DNA from: an uncultured Bacilli bacterium
GTDB lineage: Bacteria > Bacillota_I > Bacilli_A > RF39 > UBA660
Direction of reading: 5' to 3'
Length of the DNA: 32,955 nt
Assembly: GCA_947589275.1 (NCBI GenBank)
Contig: CANQAQ010000009.1
Span: forward strand, 1 to 32,955
Positions 7,157 through 14,524 of this stretch are shown here, piece by piece. A program made the position numbers and the translations under genes. Position 1 is the first letter of the stretch. The number at the start of each line of letters is the position of its first letter. The notes beneath the pieces are model-generated. The model had not been told where the DNA came from. It was given only the letters and a program-made list of their open reading frames with translations, and searched no databases.

Positions 7157-8053
7157 ATGAAAAAATTTAAAAATTTAATATTCATAATATTATTTTTAAT
7201 ATTAGAATTTTATTTATTATATGATTCAAAAGATGTAGTTAATAGTTTTAATAAAACTTTAAATATATGTCTTTATACGCTTATGCCTACTATGTTTTTA
7301 TCTATTTTATTTTCTCAGGTATTAATTAATTTACAATTTGAAAAATATATTCCAAAATTTATTATTAATTTTTTTTCTTATTTATTTAAGATAAATCCAA
7401 AAGATGTAATTATTTTTATGTTATCTATTATAAGTGGATACCCAAATAATGCAAAAATGTTAAATAATAATAGTAATTTAAATACTATAATAAATTTTAC
7501 AAATTTTGTTAATCCTATATTTTTAATATGTACAGTTGGTGCAATATATTTAAAAGATATTCGTATAATAATATTAATTTTTTTATCACATATTTTAACT
7601 AATATAATTATAGGAATTATATTAAGAAATAAATATATTTATAATAAATATACAGTTAACAATAATACTAATATAGATTTTTTTAAGGTTTATTATAATT
7701 CACTTAAAGTAGTTGCAAATTCTTTAGTTTTAATATTTTCAAATATACTTTTCTTTTCAGTTTTAATATCTCTTCTCTCAAATATATTACCATTTAATAA
7801 TATAATTAATAGTCTATTAATTGGTATAGTTGAATTTTCAAATGGAATATATTTAATATCTAATCTTAATATAGATATTTTTTTAAAAGGGTTATTAATC
7901 ATAATAATAATTACTTTTGGTTCATTTAGTGTTCATATGCAAATGATAAGTATAAATGAAAAAATAAAATATACTAAATATCTTCTTTATCGAATATTAA
8001 GTATATTTATATCTATAATTCTATATTTAATCTTCTATTATCTTTTCTACTAA
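7157..8053 (+). CDS. ylbJ: YlbJ/SpoVV-type sporulation membrane protein
   Basis: Multi-spanning membrane protein of the YlbJ family. In B. subtilis the protein (renamed SpoVV) is made in the mother cell and is needed to move dipicolinic acid across the outer forespore membrane. Seen here: about eight hydrophobic segments, the family motif SGYPNNAK at residues 93-100 after the second repeat unit, and a late FGSFSVHMQM motif. The 298 aa are about 100 fewer than the Bacillus protein. AAAGGAG precedes the ATG at 7157. The last 27 bp overlap the 3' end of the opposing 107-aa gene, and no terminator is seen there. Presence of this gene suggests dipicolinate-containing spores. Confidence 0.82.
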   Translation: MKKFKNLIFIILFLILEFYLLYDSKDVVNSFNKTLNICLYTLMPTMFLSILFSQVLINLQFEKYIPKFIINFFSYLFKINPKDVIIFMLSIISGYPNNAKMLNNNSNLNTIINFTNFVNPIFLICTVGAIYLKDIRIIILIFLSHILTNIIIGIILRNKYIYNKYTVNNNTNIDFFKVYYNSLKVVANSLVLIFSNILFFSVLISLLSNILPFNNIINSLLIGIVEFSNGIYLISNLNIDIFLKGLLIIIIITFGSFSVHMQMISINEKIKYTKYLLYRILSIFISIILYLIFYYLFY

Positions 8054-8350
8054 TTTAAATCCTTCTTCTAAGCTTTTTGTTATACCATTATATAATGTAT
8101 CAGATAGTTTAGATGCAATATTAGTAATTCTATTATCATAATTTTTTATATCTTCTACTAAATAATCATTTAAATTAACATTTTTTCCATTTTCTATATC
8201 TTCTTCAAATTTTTTTATAGATTCTTCTGTTAATTCTTTTTGTTTTTTATTTTCATATTCATAATAACCAGATTTTGATGCACCATATATTGATAAAAAT
8301 ATAACAAATAAACAAAAAACTGTTGTATTAAATATCTTTTTAGGTTTCAT
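8027..8350 (-). CDS. Small membrane-anchored protein downstream of spoIIP (yqxA position)
   Basis: Protein of 107 aa with one N-terminal membrane segment (about residues 7-24) after a basic start, then a charged, probably extracytoplasmic helical tail. I do not recognise the family from sequence. The ATG comes one nt after the spoIIP stop, with AAAGGAAAA inside the spoIIP end, so the two are translationally coupled. In B. subtilis the order rpsT-gpr-spoIIP-yqxA puts YqxA (DUF3679), also about 110 aa with one N-terminal membrane helix, in this slot. This may be its positional counterpart, but homology was not tested. It may work with SpoIIP in engulfment. The 3' end overlaps ylbJ by 27 bp on the opposite strand. 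Confidence 0.6.
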   Translation of the reverse strand: MKPKKIFNTTVFCLFVIFLSIYGASKSGYYEYENKKQKELTEESIKKFEEDIENGKNVNLNDYLVEDIKNYDNRITNIASKLSDTLYNGITKSLEEGFKLVEKIIED

Positions 8351-8351
8351 A

Positions 8352-9380
8352 TTATTTTCCTTTCATGTATTTTTCTAATACAACACTTAATGCATCAACT
8401 GTATTTAATACTTCATCTATAGTATTTTCTTTTGCTCCTACCTCAATAAGCATTACATTTGGTGAAATATCTTGATTATATGCAACAGTCCATCCTTTTG
8501 TTTCTCTTTTATATACTCCTCTTGACATACAAGGATATAATTCATCAGATATATCATCTAATTGTCTTACTATTTTTTCATTTTCTAAATATGTTTCATT
8601 ACTTGTTCCTATAACAAATAATATCCTTGCATAATTTTTACCATCTATTGTACATGTTGAAATATCTTTACTTACTGAATCACGATGTATATCAATAAAA
8701 TATTTTAAAGTAGAATACTTATTTTTAGCATTATTTATAAATATTCTTGTAGTAGAATATAATTCACTAGATGCAATATTAGATATTCTCATAAATTCTG
8801 CCATATTAGTATCTTCTACAATTGTTTTAATTCCTCTTTTATTTAACTTTTCTGAAAGTAAATATGATGTCATCATAATATTTGGATTAATATTATAATT
8901 TTCAAGACCACTATTAGAATATGTTTCTAATTGATGTGTATTATATATATATACTTGTGGATCATTAATTTCCATACTACTTGGATTACTTATATAAGAT
9001 GTTAATTTTTCATATGTATCAATTTCATAATCATCTTCAGCCATAGTTTCATCTTTAATTACATTTTTATTTGTTTTACTATTAACTTTTGTAGTCGTTA
9101 ACTTATCATCTAATAATGTAACTGGTTTTGATAAATCTAATTTAGATAATAATTTTAAACTTTCATTTACTATAAATGTATAATTAGATTTCTCAGTTTT
9201 ATACGATTCATTAAGTAAAAATTTAACATATTCTTCATTTTTTATATCTAAATCACTACTTGTAAAATATTTAATAGTAAATAAATATGAAACTAAAATA
9301 ATTAATATTAAAAAAATAAATTTAATACCTTTAAAACTAAATTTCTTTTTAGAGTTACTTTTTAAATTTATCTTTTTCAT
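8352..9380 (-). CDS. spoIIP: Stage II sporulation protein P (engulfment amidase/endopeptidase)
   Basis: Peptidoglycan hydrolase of the SpoIID-SpoIIM-SpoIIP engulfment machine. It removes stem peptides so that the mother-cell membrane can migrate round the forespore. The 342-aa product has an N-terminal membrane anchor (about 18-36), a variable linker, then the SpoIIP catalytic domain with metal ligands and catalytic residues in YNTHQLE (His149, Glu152), DIHRD (His232) and LIEVGAKENT (Glu313). A GTG three codons upstream is part of the AAAGGTGAT ribosome site, so the ATG at 9380 is used. It follows gpr as in Bacillus, but an AT-only hairpin separates them and spoIIP has its own promoter candidate carrying an exact Spo0A box. 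No spoIID or spoIIM is in the window. Confidence 0.92.
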   Translation of the reverse strand: MKKINLKSNSKKKFSFKGIKFIFLILIILVSYLFTIKYFTSSDLDIKNEEYVKFLLNESYKTEKSNYTFIVNESLKLLSKLDLSKPVTLLDDKLTTTKVNSKTNKNVIKDETMAEDDYEIDTYEKLTSYISNPSSMEINDPQVYIYNTHQLETYSNSGLENYNINPNIMMTSYLLSEKLNKRGIKTIVEDTNMAEFMRISNIASSELYSTTRIFINNAKNKYSTLKYFIDIHRDSVSKDISTCTIDGKNYARILFVIGTSNETYLENEKIVRQLDDISDELYPCMSRGVYKRETKGWTVAYNQDISPNVMLIEVGAKENTIDEVLNTVDALSVVLEKYMKGK

Positions 9381-9398
9381 AATTATCACCTTTAATAT

Positions 9399-9432
9399 AT
9401 TCTAATAAAGCAATAATAATTATTTTGTCGAA
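9399..9432 (-). promoter_or_regulatory. Candidate Spo0A-activated promoter of spoIIP
   Basis: The plus strand has an exact Spo0A box TGTCGAA at 9426-9432. Read on the minus strand this gives a -35-like TCGACA (9426-9431), a 21-bp spacer and a -10-like TAGAAT (9399-9404). A long spacer with a 0A box at the -35 is the known layout of Spo0A-activated sigma-A promoters such as spoIIE and spoIIG. The -10 is seven bases from AGGTGAT. Confidence 0.45.
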
Positions 9433-9437
9433 GTAAA

Positions 9438-9466
9438 AAAAATAATATAAATTTTATATTATTTTT
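9438..9466 (-). terminator. AT-only hairpin after gpr
   Basis: Perfect 13-bp arms (9438-9450 with 9454-9466) made only of A and T, with a 3-nt loop, just past the gpr stop at 9473. A and T runs flank it, so it could terminate gpr, and possibly antisense transcription. It is weaker than the other terminators because it has no G-C pair. Confidence 0.5.
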
Positions 9467-9472
9467 ACATAA

Positions 9473-10486
9473 TTATAAATTAGTAACGTTTTTATGAAGT
9501 GAATTATTAATAGCTCCTGATATTATATTACTTAGTTTTTCAATAACAAAATCTATTTCTTTTGGAGTTACTATCATATTATAACCTATTGGATTTAATA
9601 CTTCTATAATTAAAGATTTTATTTCATTTTCATTTAAATTTCCAATAAGACCAAATAATTCTTTTTTATCATTTTCATCAATATTATCTTTGCTTATATT
9701 AGTACGTATAATTTTTAATTTTTCTTTAGGATTATCTATATTTTTTTTCATATAAGAAAAATGATTAGTAATATAATTAAATGTATCATTTACTATAGTT
9801 ATAGAATCTACCACAGTTGGAACTCCTATTGCAATTACTGGAATATTTAAATTATCTTTACTAATTTCTTTTCTATTATTTCCTATACCACTTCCTGGAC
9901 TTATTCCAGTATCTGTGATTTGAATAGTTTTATTTAATCTATCAATTGAAGATGCTTTTAATGAATCAATAACTATTAAAAAATCTGGTTTTTCTTCTTT
10001 TACTATTGCATTTATAATATTGCTTGTTTCAAGTCCAGTTTGTGCCATTACACCTGGACTAAATGCAGCGGTACTTCTAAAACCTTCTTCTACATTTATT
10101 CCGATATTAAAAAAATGATTAGTAACTATTATATTATTTATTGTAAGTGGTCCTAATGAATCTGGTGTACTTTTTTGATTACCAAGACCAATTATTAAAC
10201 ATTTGTCTTTATCTTTAATATTTGTTAATTTTAATATCTTTTTTAACTCTTTTATTAAAATATTTTCTACTTTTTTTGCATTATTATAGTCTGTTACATC
10301 ATCAAACTCTATTGTTATATAATTACCTATCTTTTTATTATACAAATTTTTATTATTTTCATCTATCACAATATTTGTTATTTTAATATTTTCATCTGAT
10401 ATAGTTTCTACATTTTCGGTATTTACTTCTTCAATTGCTAAATCAGTTCTTATATTTAATACACTACCATCAATATTATGAGACAT
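9473..10486 (-). CDS. gpr: GPR germination endopeptidase
   Basis: Aspartic-type protease stored as a zymogen in the spore core. It degrades small acid-soluble spore proteins when the spore germinates. The 337-aa protein has the RTDLAIE segment at residues 13-19, next to which the Bacillus enzymes self-process. It also has GLGNQKSTPDSLGP around Asp109 and VIDSLKASSIDRL around Asp174, matching the spacing of the two catalytic aspartates known in B. megaterium GPR, then the ITDTGISPGSGIGNNRKEIS block. The ATG is preceded by AGAGGTGAT. It is divergent from rpsT, the same arrangement as in Bacillus. A sigma-F/G-like promoter candidate overlaps the rpsT promoter. Its presence implies that the organism makes SASPs. 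Confidence 0.94.
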   Translation of the reverse strand: MSHNIDGSVLNIRTDLAIEEVNTENVETISDENIKITNIVIDENNKNLYNKKIGNYITIEFDDVTDYNNAKKVENILIKELKKILKLTNIKDKDKCLIIGLGNQKSTPDSLGPLTINNIIVTNHFFNIGINVEEGFRSTAAFSPGVMAQTGLETSNIINAIVKEEKPDFLIVIDSLKASSIDRLNKTIQITDTGISPGSGIGNNRKEISKDNLNIPVIAIGVPTVVDSITIVNDTFNYITNHFSYMKKNIDNPKEKLKIIRTNISKDNIDENDKKELFGLIGNLNENEIKSLIIEVLNPIGYNMIVTPKEIDFVIEKLSNIISGAINNSLHKNVTNL

Positions 10487-10502
10487 ATTATCACCTCTTT
10501 AC

Positions 10503-10533
10503 TATTTTTACCAAAAGTTATAATAATTATTGC
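10503..10533 (-). promoter_or_regulatory. Candidate forespore (sigma-F/G) promoter of gpr
   Basis: Minus strand: -10 GGTAAAAATA (10503-10512) fits the sigma-F pattern GGnRAYAMTW with one mismatch. 15 bp upstream GCAATA (10528-10533) partly fits WGCATA. gpr is forespore-expressed in B. subtilis. The -35 overlaps the rpsT -35 on the other strand. Confidence 0.4.
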
Positions 10534-10558
10534 ATTTTTATATATTATTTGATAAAAT
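10530..10558 (+). promoter_or_regulatory. Sigma-A promoter of rpsT
   Basis: -35 TTGCAT (10530-10535), 17-bp spacer, -10 TAAAAT (10553-10558), followed by the strong ribosome site GGAGGTGA (10577-10584). Confidence 0.7.
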
Positions 10559-10589
10559 TATTAAAGTTAAATATTATGGAGGTGAAAAA

Positions 10590-10829
10590 ATGCCAAATAT
10601 TAAAAGTGCTAAAAAAAGAGTTTTAGTTAATGAAACAAAACATTCTAATAATGTTCCTAAAAAGTCTTTAATGAAAACTGCTATTAAAAAAGCTATTACA
10701 GATACTAATGAAGAAACTGTAAAAGAAGCAAATAAAAGAATCGATAAAGCTTTATCTAGTGGAATTATAACTAAAAATAAAGCTGCAAGGCAAAAAAGAC
10801 GTGTATCTAAGAAATTAAATAATAAATAA
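10590..10829 (+). CDS. rpsT: 30S ribosomal protein S20
   Basis: Small-subunit protein that binds 16S rRNA. The 79-aa product begins MPNIKSAKKRVLVNETK and is Lys/Arg-rich and helical, with the conserved KGIITKNKAARQKRR-like C-terminus (here SGIITKNKAARQKRR). An upstream in-frame ATG would add 20 residues without a ribosome site. The ATG at 10590 follows GGAGGTGA. It is divergent from gpr, as in Bacillus. A short-stem terminator begins inside the stop codon. Confidence 0.96.
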   Translation: MPNIKSAKKRVLVNETKHSNNVPKKSLMKTAIKKAITDTNEETVKEANKRIDKALSSGIITKNKAARQKRRVSKKLNNK

Positions 10830-10851
10830 TATCTTTAAAAGATATTTTTTT
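10828..10851 (+). terminator. Terminator of rpsT
   Basis: Stem AATATCTT/AAGATATT (10828-10835 with 10839-10846), 3-nt loop, then a T-run to 10851. Its left arm includes two bases of the rpsT stop codon (10827-10829). Confidence 0.75.
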
Positions 10852-10858
10852 ATTTATA

Positions 10859-10867
10859 TGATATAAT
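10859..10867 (+). promoter_or_regulatory. Extended -10 promoter of the transglutaminase-like gene
   Basis: TGATATAAT: extended TG plus consensus TATAAT (10862-10867), without a good -35. It starts 8 nt past the rpsT terminator and ends six bases before AGGTGA (10874-10879). Confidence 0.55.
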
Positions 10868-10883
10868 TAATATAGGTGAAGGT

Positions 10884-11813
10884 ATGAAAAAAATATTTAC
10901 TTTTTTAATTAGTATTTTAATTTTTATAATAATAATTGATGAAAAAATATTTAATGATAGTATTTATAATATAGTTTCAAATAGTATAAATAATACTACA
11001 TATAAGTTAGTAAAAAATATAGATGCACTTACTACAAGTAGTTATTTAAATAAAGATTATTCTTCTTATGTTAAAAGTACTACTAATTTTACACCAAGAA
11101 ATAAACAAGAATTACTAAATATTTATTATACTATTTTAAATAATGGTTGGGATAATTTTTCATATTATTGTGATGATAGTTATACAAATTGTTTAGATGA
11201 TATAAAATCTTTAACTAAAACTGCTGATACTTTTTCACAAATAAATCAGTTAGTACATCCATATAATTCTTTTTCTACAATAAAGTCAAATTATAATGAA
11301 GATGGCAGAATTGATGTATCAATCAAAAAAAAATATAGTGAAGATGATATAATTAAAATAAATAATAAAATTGATAATATAATAAATGAATTAAATATAA
11401 ATAAATATAATAGTGTAGAAGAAAAAATAAAAGTATTTCATGATTATTTAGCAAATACAAATAAATATGATTCAAATAAATTAAATAAAACTTCAATATA
11501 TAATTCAGATACTGCAATTGGTACATTATTTGAGGGGTATTCAATTTGCTCTGGATATACAGATACATTAGCTATATTTTTATCTAAATTAGGAATAGAT
11601 AATGTTAGAGTTGCAAATAATGATCATACATGGAATGCATTATTATTAGATAATAAATGGAAACATATTGATTTAACTTGGGATGACCCTATTTTAGATA
11701 ATGGAGAAGATACTATTATATATGATTATTTTTTAATATCATCTAGTAATTTAAATAGTCTTAATGATAATGGACATTTTTATAGTATAAATATATATGA
11801 TTTTATAAAATAA
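10884..11813 (+). CDS. Exported transglutaminase-like (cysteine protease fold) protein
   Basis: Protein of 309 aa with an N-terminal hydrophobic segment (about residues 4-18), so exported or membrane-anchored, and a C-terminal transglutaminase-like domain. The catalytic triad is visible: Cys222 in EGYSICSGYTD, His248 in NNDHTWNALL and Asp263 in HIDLTWDDP. Members of this fold are proteases, amidases or cross-linkers of cell-surface proteins or peptidoglycan peptides; sequence alone does not say which. The region 50-170 is unassigned. AGGTGA lies just before the ATG. It converges on miaA over a perfect 16-bp hairpin. It is monocistronic behind rpsT, and a link to sporulation is possible but unproven. 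Confidence 0.8.
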   Translation: MKKIFTFLISILIFIIIIDEKIFNDSIYNIVSNSINNTTYKLVKNIDALTTSSYLNKDYSSYVKSTTNFTPRNKQELLNIYYTILNNGWDNFSYYCDDSYTNCLDDIKSLTKTADTFSQINQLVHPYNSFSTIKSNYNEDGRIDVSIKKKYSEDDIIKINNKIDNIINELNINKYNSVEEKIKVFHDYLANTNKYDSNKLNKTSIYNSDTAIGTLFEGYSICSGYTDTLAIFLSKLGIDNVRVANNDHTWNALLLDNKWKHIDLTWDDPILDNGEDTIIYDYFLISSSNLNSLNDNGHFYSINIYDFIK

Positions 11814-11846
11814 ATAAAAATGCTTATATTTAAGCATTTTTATTTA
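11811..11846. terminator. Bidirectional terminator between the transglutaminase-like gene and miaA
   Basis: Perfect 16-bp inverted repeat (11811-11826 with 11831-11846), loop TATT, with A and T runs inside the arms. It begins at the stop codon of the plus-strand gene (11811-11813), and the miaA stop (11830-11832) is at the loop edge. Confidence 0.85.
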
Positions 11847-12702
11847 TGTAATTACATACCTTTTCAATAGTACTATCAAAATTATCAAAGTTAACATTAA
11901 ACCATTTTATATCCATTTTATTATTAAACCATGTATATTGTCTTTTAGCATAATGTCTACTATTTTTTTTAATTAAATCTATTGACTGTTCTAAAGATAA
12001 TTGTAAATCAAAATATTTAAATAATTCTTTATATCCTATTACTGTTTTTAAACTTTTTGTATTTTTATCTTTGTTATAAAACTTTTTTGCTTCATCTATA
12101 AGACCATCATTTATCATAATATCTACTCTATCATTAATTCTTTTATATAGAGTTTTTCTATCTGTAGTAAGTCCAATAAAATAAACATTATCATATAAAA
12201 GTTTATCTCCATTTTTATTTTGTGTATTATTTTCTAAATTAATAAGTTCTCTTATTAATCTTCTTTTATTATTTTTATCTACATTACTATTATTATCTAA
12301 TTTTAATATTCTTTCATATAATTCATCATTTTTTAATGACTCATAATTATTATTAATTTTATCTTTATTAAATCTATAATCATATAATAATGCCTTAATA
12401 TAAAGTCCTGTACCACCTACTATAATTATGTTTTTATTTTCTTTTATTAATTTATTTAATATATTTCTTGAATCAATTTGATAATCATATACTGAATACT
12501 CTTCATCATAATCTTTTATATCTATCATATGATGAATAATTCCTTCTTTTTCATTATCCTTAATCTTAGCACTTGCAATATCAATATCTTTATATATTTG
12601 AACACTATCTGCATTTATAATTTCTGCATTATATTTTTTTGCAAGAGAAATACTAAGTTTTGTTTTACCTACAGCAGTTGGCCCAGTTATTACAATAATC
12701 AT
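11830..12702 (-). CDS. miaA: tRNA dimethylallyltransferase
   Basis: Transfers a dimethylallyl group to N6 of A37 in tRNAs that read UNN codons. The 290-aa protein has the P-loop GPTAVGKT at residues 7-14, then NADSVQIYKDIDIASAK and HHMID, the substrate-binding VGGTGLYIKALL segment and the C-terminal RQYTWFNN motif. It lies 27 nt downstream of mutL with AGAAGG before the ATG, so the two form a mutL-miaA unit, a common arrangement in Firmicutes and Proteobacteria. The isoprenoid donor would come from the isoprenoid pathway; none of its genes are in the window. Confidence 0.96.
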   Translation of the reverse strand: MIIVITGPTAVGKTKLSISLAKKYNAEIINADSVQIYKDIDIASAKIKDNEKEGIIHHMIDIKDYDEEYSVYDYQIDSRNILNKLIKENKNIIIVGGTGLYIKALLYDYRFNKDKINNNYESLKNDELYERILKLDNNSNVDKNNKRRLIRELINLENNTQNKNGDKLLYDNVYFIGLTTDRKTLYKRINDRVDIMINDGLIDEAKKFYNKDKNTKSLKTVIGYKELFKYFDLQLSLEQSIDLIKKNSRHYAKRQYTWFNNKMDIKWFNVNFDNFDSTIEKVCNYINKNA

Positions 12703-12729
12703 ATATATACCTTCTTTCTATATATAAAA

Positions 12730-14469
12730 TTACATAGCTCTTTTAAACAATTTTTCAAGTTCATATACTGGATAATGGATAACTGTTGGTCTACCATGAG
12801 GACATGTATATGGATTATCAGTTTTAGATAAATTATCAATAAGTATTTCCATCTCTTCTATTGATATAGCTTCATTTCCTTTAATACTTGCTTTACAAGC
12901 CATAGTTGCAGAAACACTATCATTAAATCTTTCTATATTAAAGTTTTTTTCCATTATTATTATTTTTTCTAAAATATTACGAATAAAGTCTTCTTCATAA
13001 CCTTCTTTAAACCACGTTGGATGAGATCTTATCATAAATGAATTTGTACCAAATTCTTCAATATCAATTCCAAGTTTTTTTATAAATTCTATATTTTGTT
13101 TTATAATTATAAATTCATTAGCAGGATATTCAATATTAATTGGAAACAACATATCTATTTTATCTGGTTTTGGATTACCCATTGCTTTTTTATATTTTTC
13201 ATAATTTATTCTTTCATTTGCCGCATGTTGATCAATTATATACATTCCTTTTTCATTTTGACATATTATATATGTTCCTAAAACTGCACCTATTGGGTAC
13301 ATTTTTGGAAGAATTATTTTTTCATTAATCTGATATTCTTCTTCTTTTTCTTGTACTATATTATCTATATCAGTACTTTGAAAATCAAATGATATTTCTT
13401 CTACCTTTTCATTTTCATCTAATATTGTTATAGGTTCTATTATATTACTAACATTAAGTACATCATTATCAATATTTGGTACTAATAATGTTTTATCAAG
13501 AGCTTCCTTTATACTTTTAAATACTAAATTCTTTAATTCTTCAAAATTACTAAATTTAATATCCATTTTTGATGGATGAACATTTACATCTATTAAAGAA
13601 GGATCAACAGTTATATTTAAAATTACTATTGGATATCTATTATCTGGCTTATATGTATGATAAGCTTCGTTAATACATCTATTTAATTCCTGATTTTTTA
13701 CTACTCTTTTATTTACAATTGTAATCATACTATTTCTATTTGATTTTGTAACTTCAGGCATAGAAATATATCCATCAATTTCATAATCGTCATTTAAACC
13801 ATTTATCATAAGCATTTTTTTTGCAACTTTATGTCCATAAATATTATTTATTACTTTTAATAAATTACAGCTTCCATCAGTTTGTAAAATTATTTTACCA
13901 TCATTGATTAAAGTAAATCTTATATTAGTATTTGAAAGTGCTGCTTTAGTTACACATTCTGTAACATTAGAAAGTTCTGTATATAAACTACTTAAATATT
14001 TTAATCTAGCTGGTGTATTATAAAATAAATTTTTAACTTCAATAGATGTACCTTTTCTTAAATCACCAGAATACTCTTTTAGGACTTTTCCAGATTCTAT
14101 TTCATAAATAATACTATTTACCCCATCACATGTATCAAGTATTACATATGATACACTAGCTATTGAAGGAAGAGCTTCACCTCTAAAACCAAGTGTATTA
14201 ATATTAAATAAATCATCTTCGCTTTTTAATTTACTAGTAGCATGTGATTGAAAACACATAAGTGCGTCTTCCTTATCCATACCTATTCCATTATCAGTAA
14301 CTTTAATTGATTTTATTCCTGATTCTACTAATTCAATTTTAATTTCAGTACTATTAGCGTCAATACTATTTTCAACTAATTCTTTAACAACAGATGCAAC
14401 ATTTTCAACTACTTCTCCAGCTGCTATTTTATTTGATAAGTTTTCACTCATCAACATTATTTTTCCCAT
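12730..14469 (-). CDS. mutL: DNA mismatch repair protein MutL (endonuclease type)
   Basis: GHKL-family ATPase and nicking endonuclease that acts after MutS. The 579-aa protein starts MGKIMLMSENLSNKIAAGEV. ATPase motifs are ELVENSIDA (Asn34), DNGIG (59-63) and GFRGEAL (94-100). The C-terminal domain carries the metal-binding endonuclease motif DQHAANERINYE (413-424), SATMACKASIK (520-530) and CPHGRPT (556-562), typical of organisms without MutH. The linker of residues 335-385 is acidic and short. GGTGG precedes the ATG and an extended -10 promoter lies directly behind the uvrC terminator. It is followed by miaA. Confidence 0.97.
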   Translation of the reverse strand: MGKIMLMSENLSNKIAAGEVVENVASVVKELVENSIDANSTEIKIELVESGIKSIKVTDNGIGMDKEDALMCFQSHATSKLKSEDDLFNINTLGFRGEALPSIASVSYVILDTCDGVNSIIYEIESGKVLKEYSGDLRKGTSIEVKNLFYNTPARLKYLSSLYTELSNVTECVTKAALSNTNIRFTLINDGKIILQTDGSCNLLKVINNIYGHKVAKKMLMINGLNDDYEIDGYISMPEVTKSNRNSMITIVNKRVVKNQELNRCINEAYHTYKPDNRYPIVILNITVDPSLIDVNVHPSKMDIKFSNFEELKNLVFKSIKEALDKTLLVPNIDNDVLNVSNIIEPITILDENEKVEEISFDFQSTDIDNIVQEKEEEYQINEKIILPKMYPIGAVLGTYIICQNEKGMYIIDQHAANERINYEKYKKAMGNPKPDKIDMLFPINIEYPANEFIIIKQNIEFIKKLGIDIEEFGTNSFMIRSHPTWFKEGYEEDFIRNILEKIIIMEKNFNIERFNDSVSATMACKASIKGNEAISIEEMEILIDNLSKTDNPYTCPHGRPTVIHYPVYELEKLFKRAM

Positions 14470-14484
14470 ACTACCACCATATTA

Positions 14485-14493
14485 ATTATATCA
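14485..14493 (-). promoter_or_regulatory. Extended -10 promoter of mutL-miaA
   Basis: Minus strand TGATATAAT, with TATAAT at 14485-14490. No clear -35. It is continuous with the T-run of the uvrC terminator and six bases from the GGTGG ribosome site. Confidence 0.55.
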
Positions 14494-14524
14494 AAAAAAG
14501 AAAGATAAATCATTATTTATCTTT
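14493..14524 (-). terminator. Terminator of uvrC
   Basis: Perfect 10-bp stem AAAGATAAAT/ATTTATCTTT (14501-14510 with 14515-14524), loop CATT, then on the minus strand a C and seven T. The uvrC stop codon (14513-14515) sits in the loop. Confidence 0.85.

Noticed and set aside
7990-7996. TATCGAA as a Spo0A box
   Set aside because: It lies within the ylbJ coding region, has a mismatch and no promoter next to it.
10530-10589. Longer S20 reading frame starting at 10530
   Set aside because: It runs through the -35 and -10 of rpsT and lacks a ribosome site; the conserved N-terminus starts at 10590.
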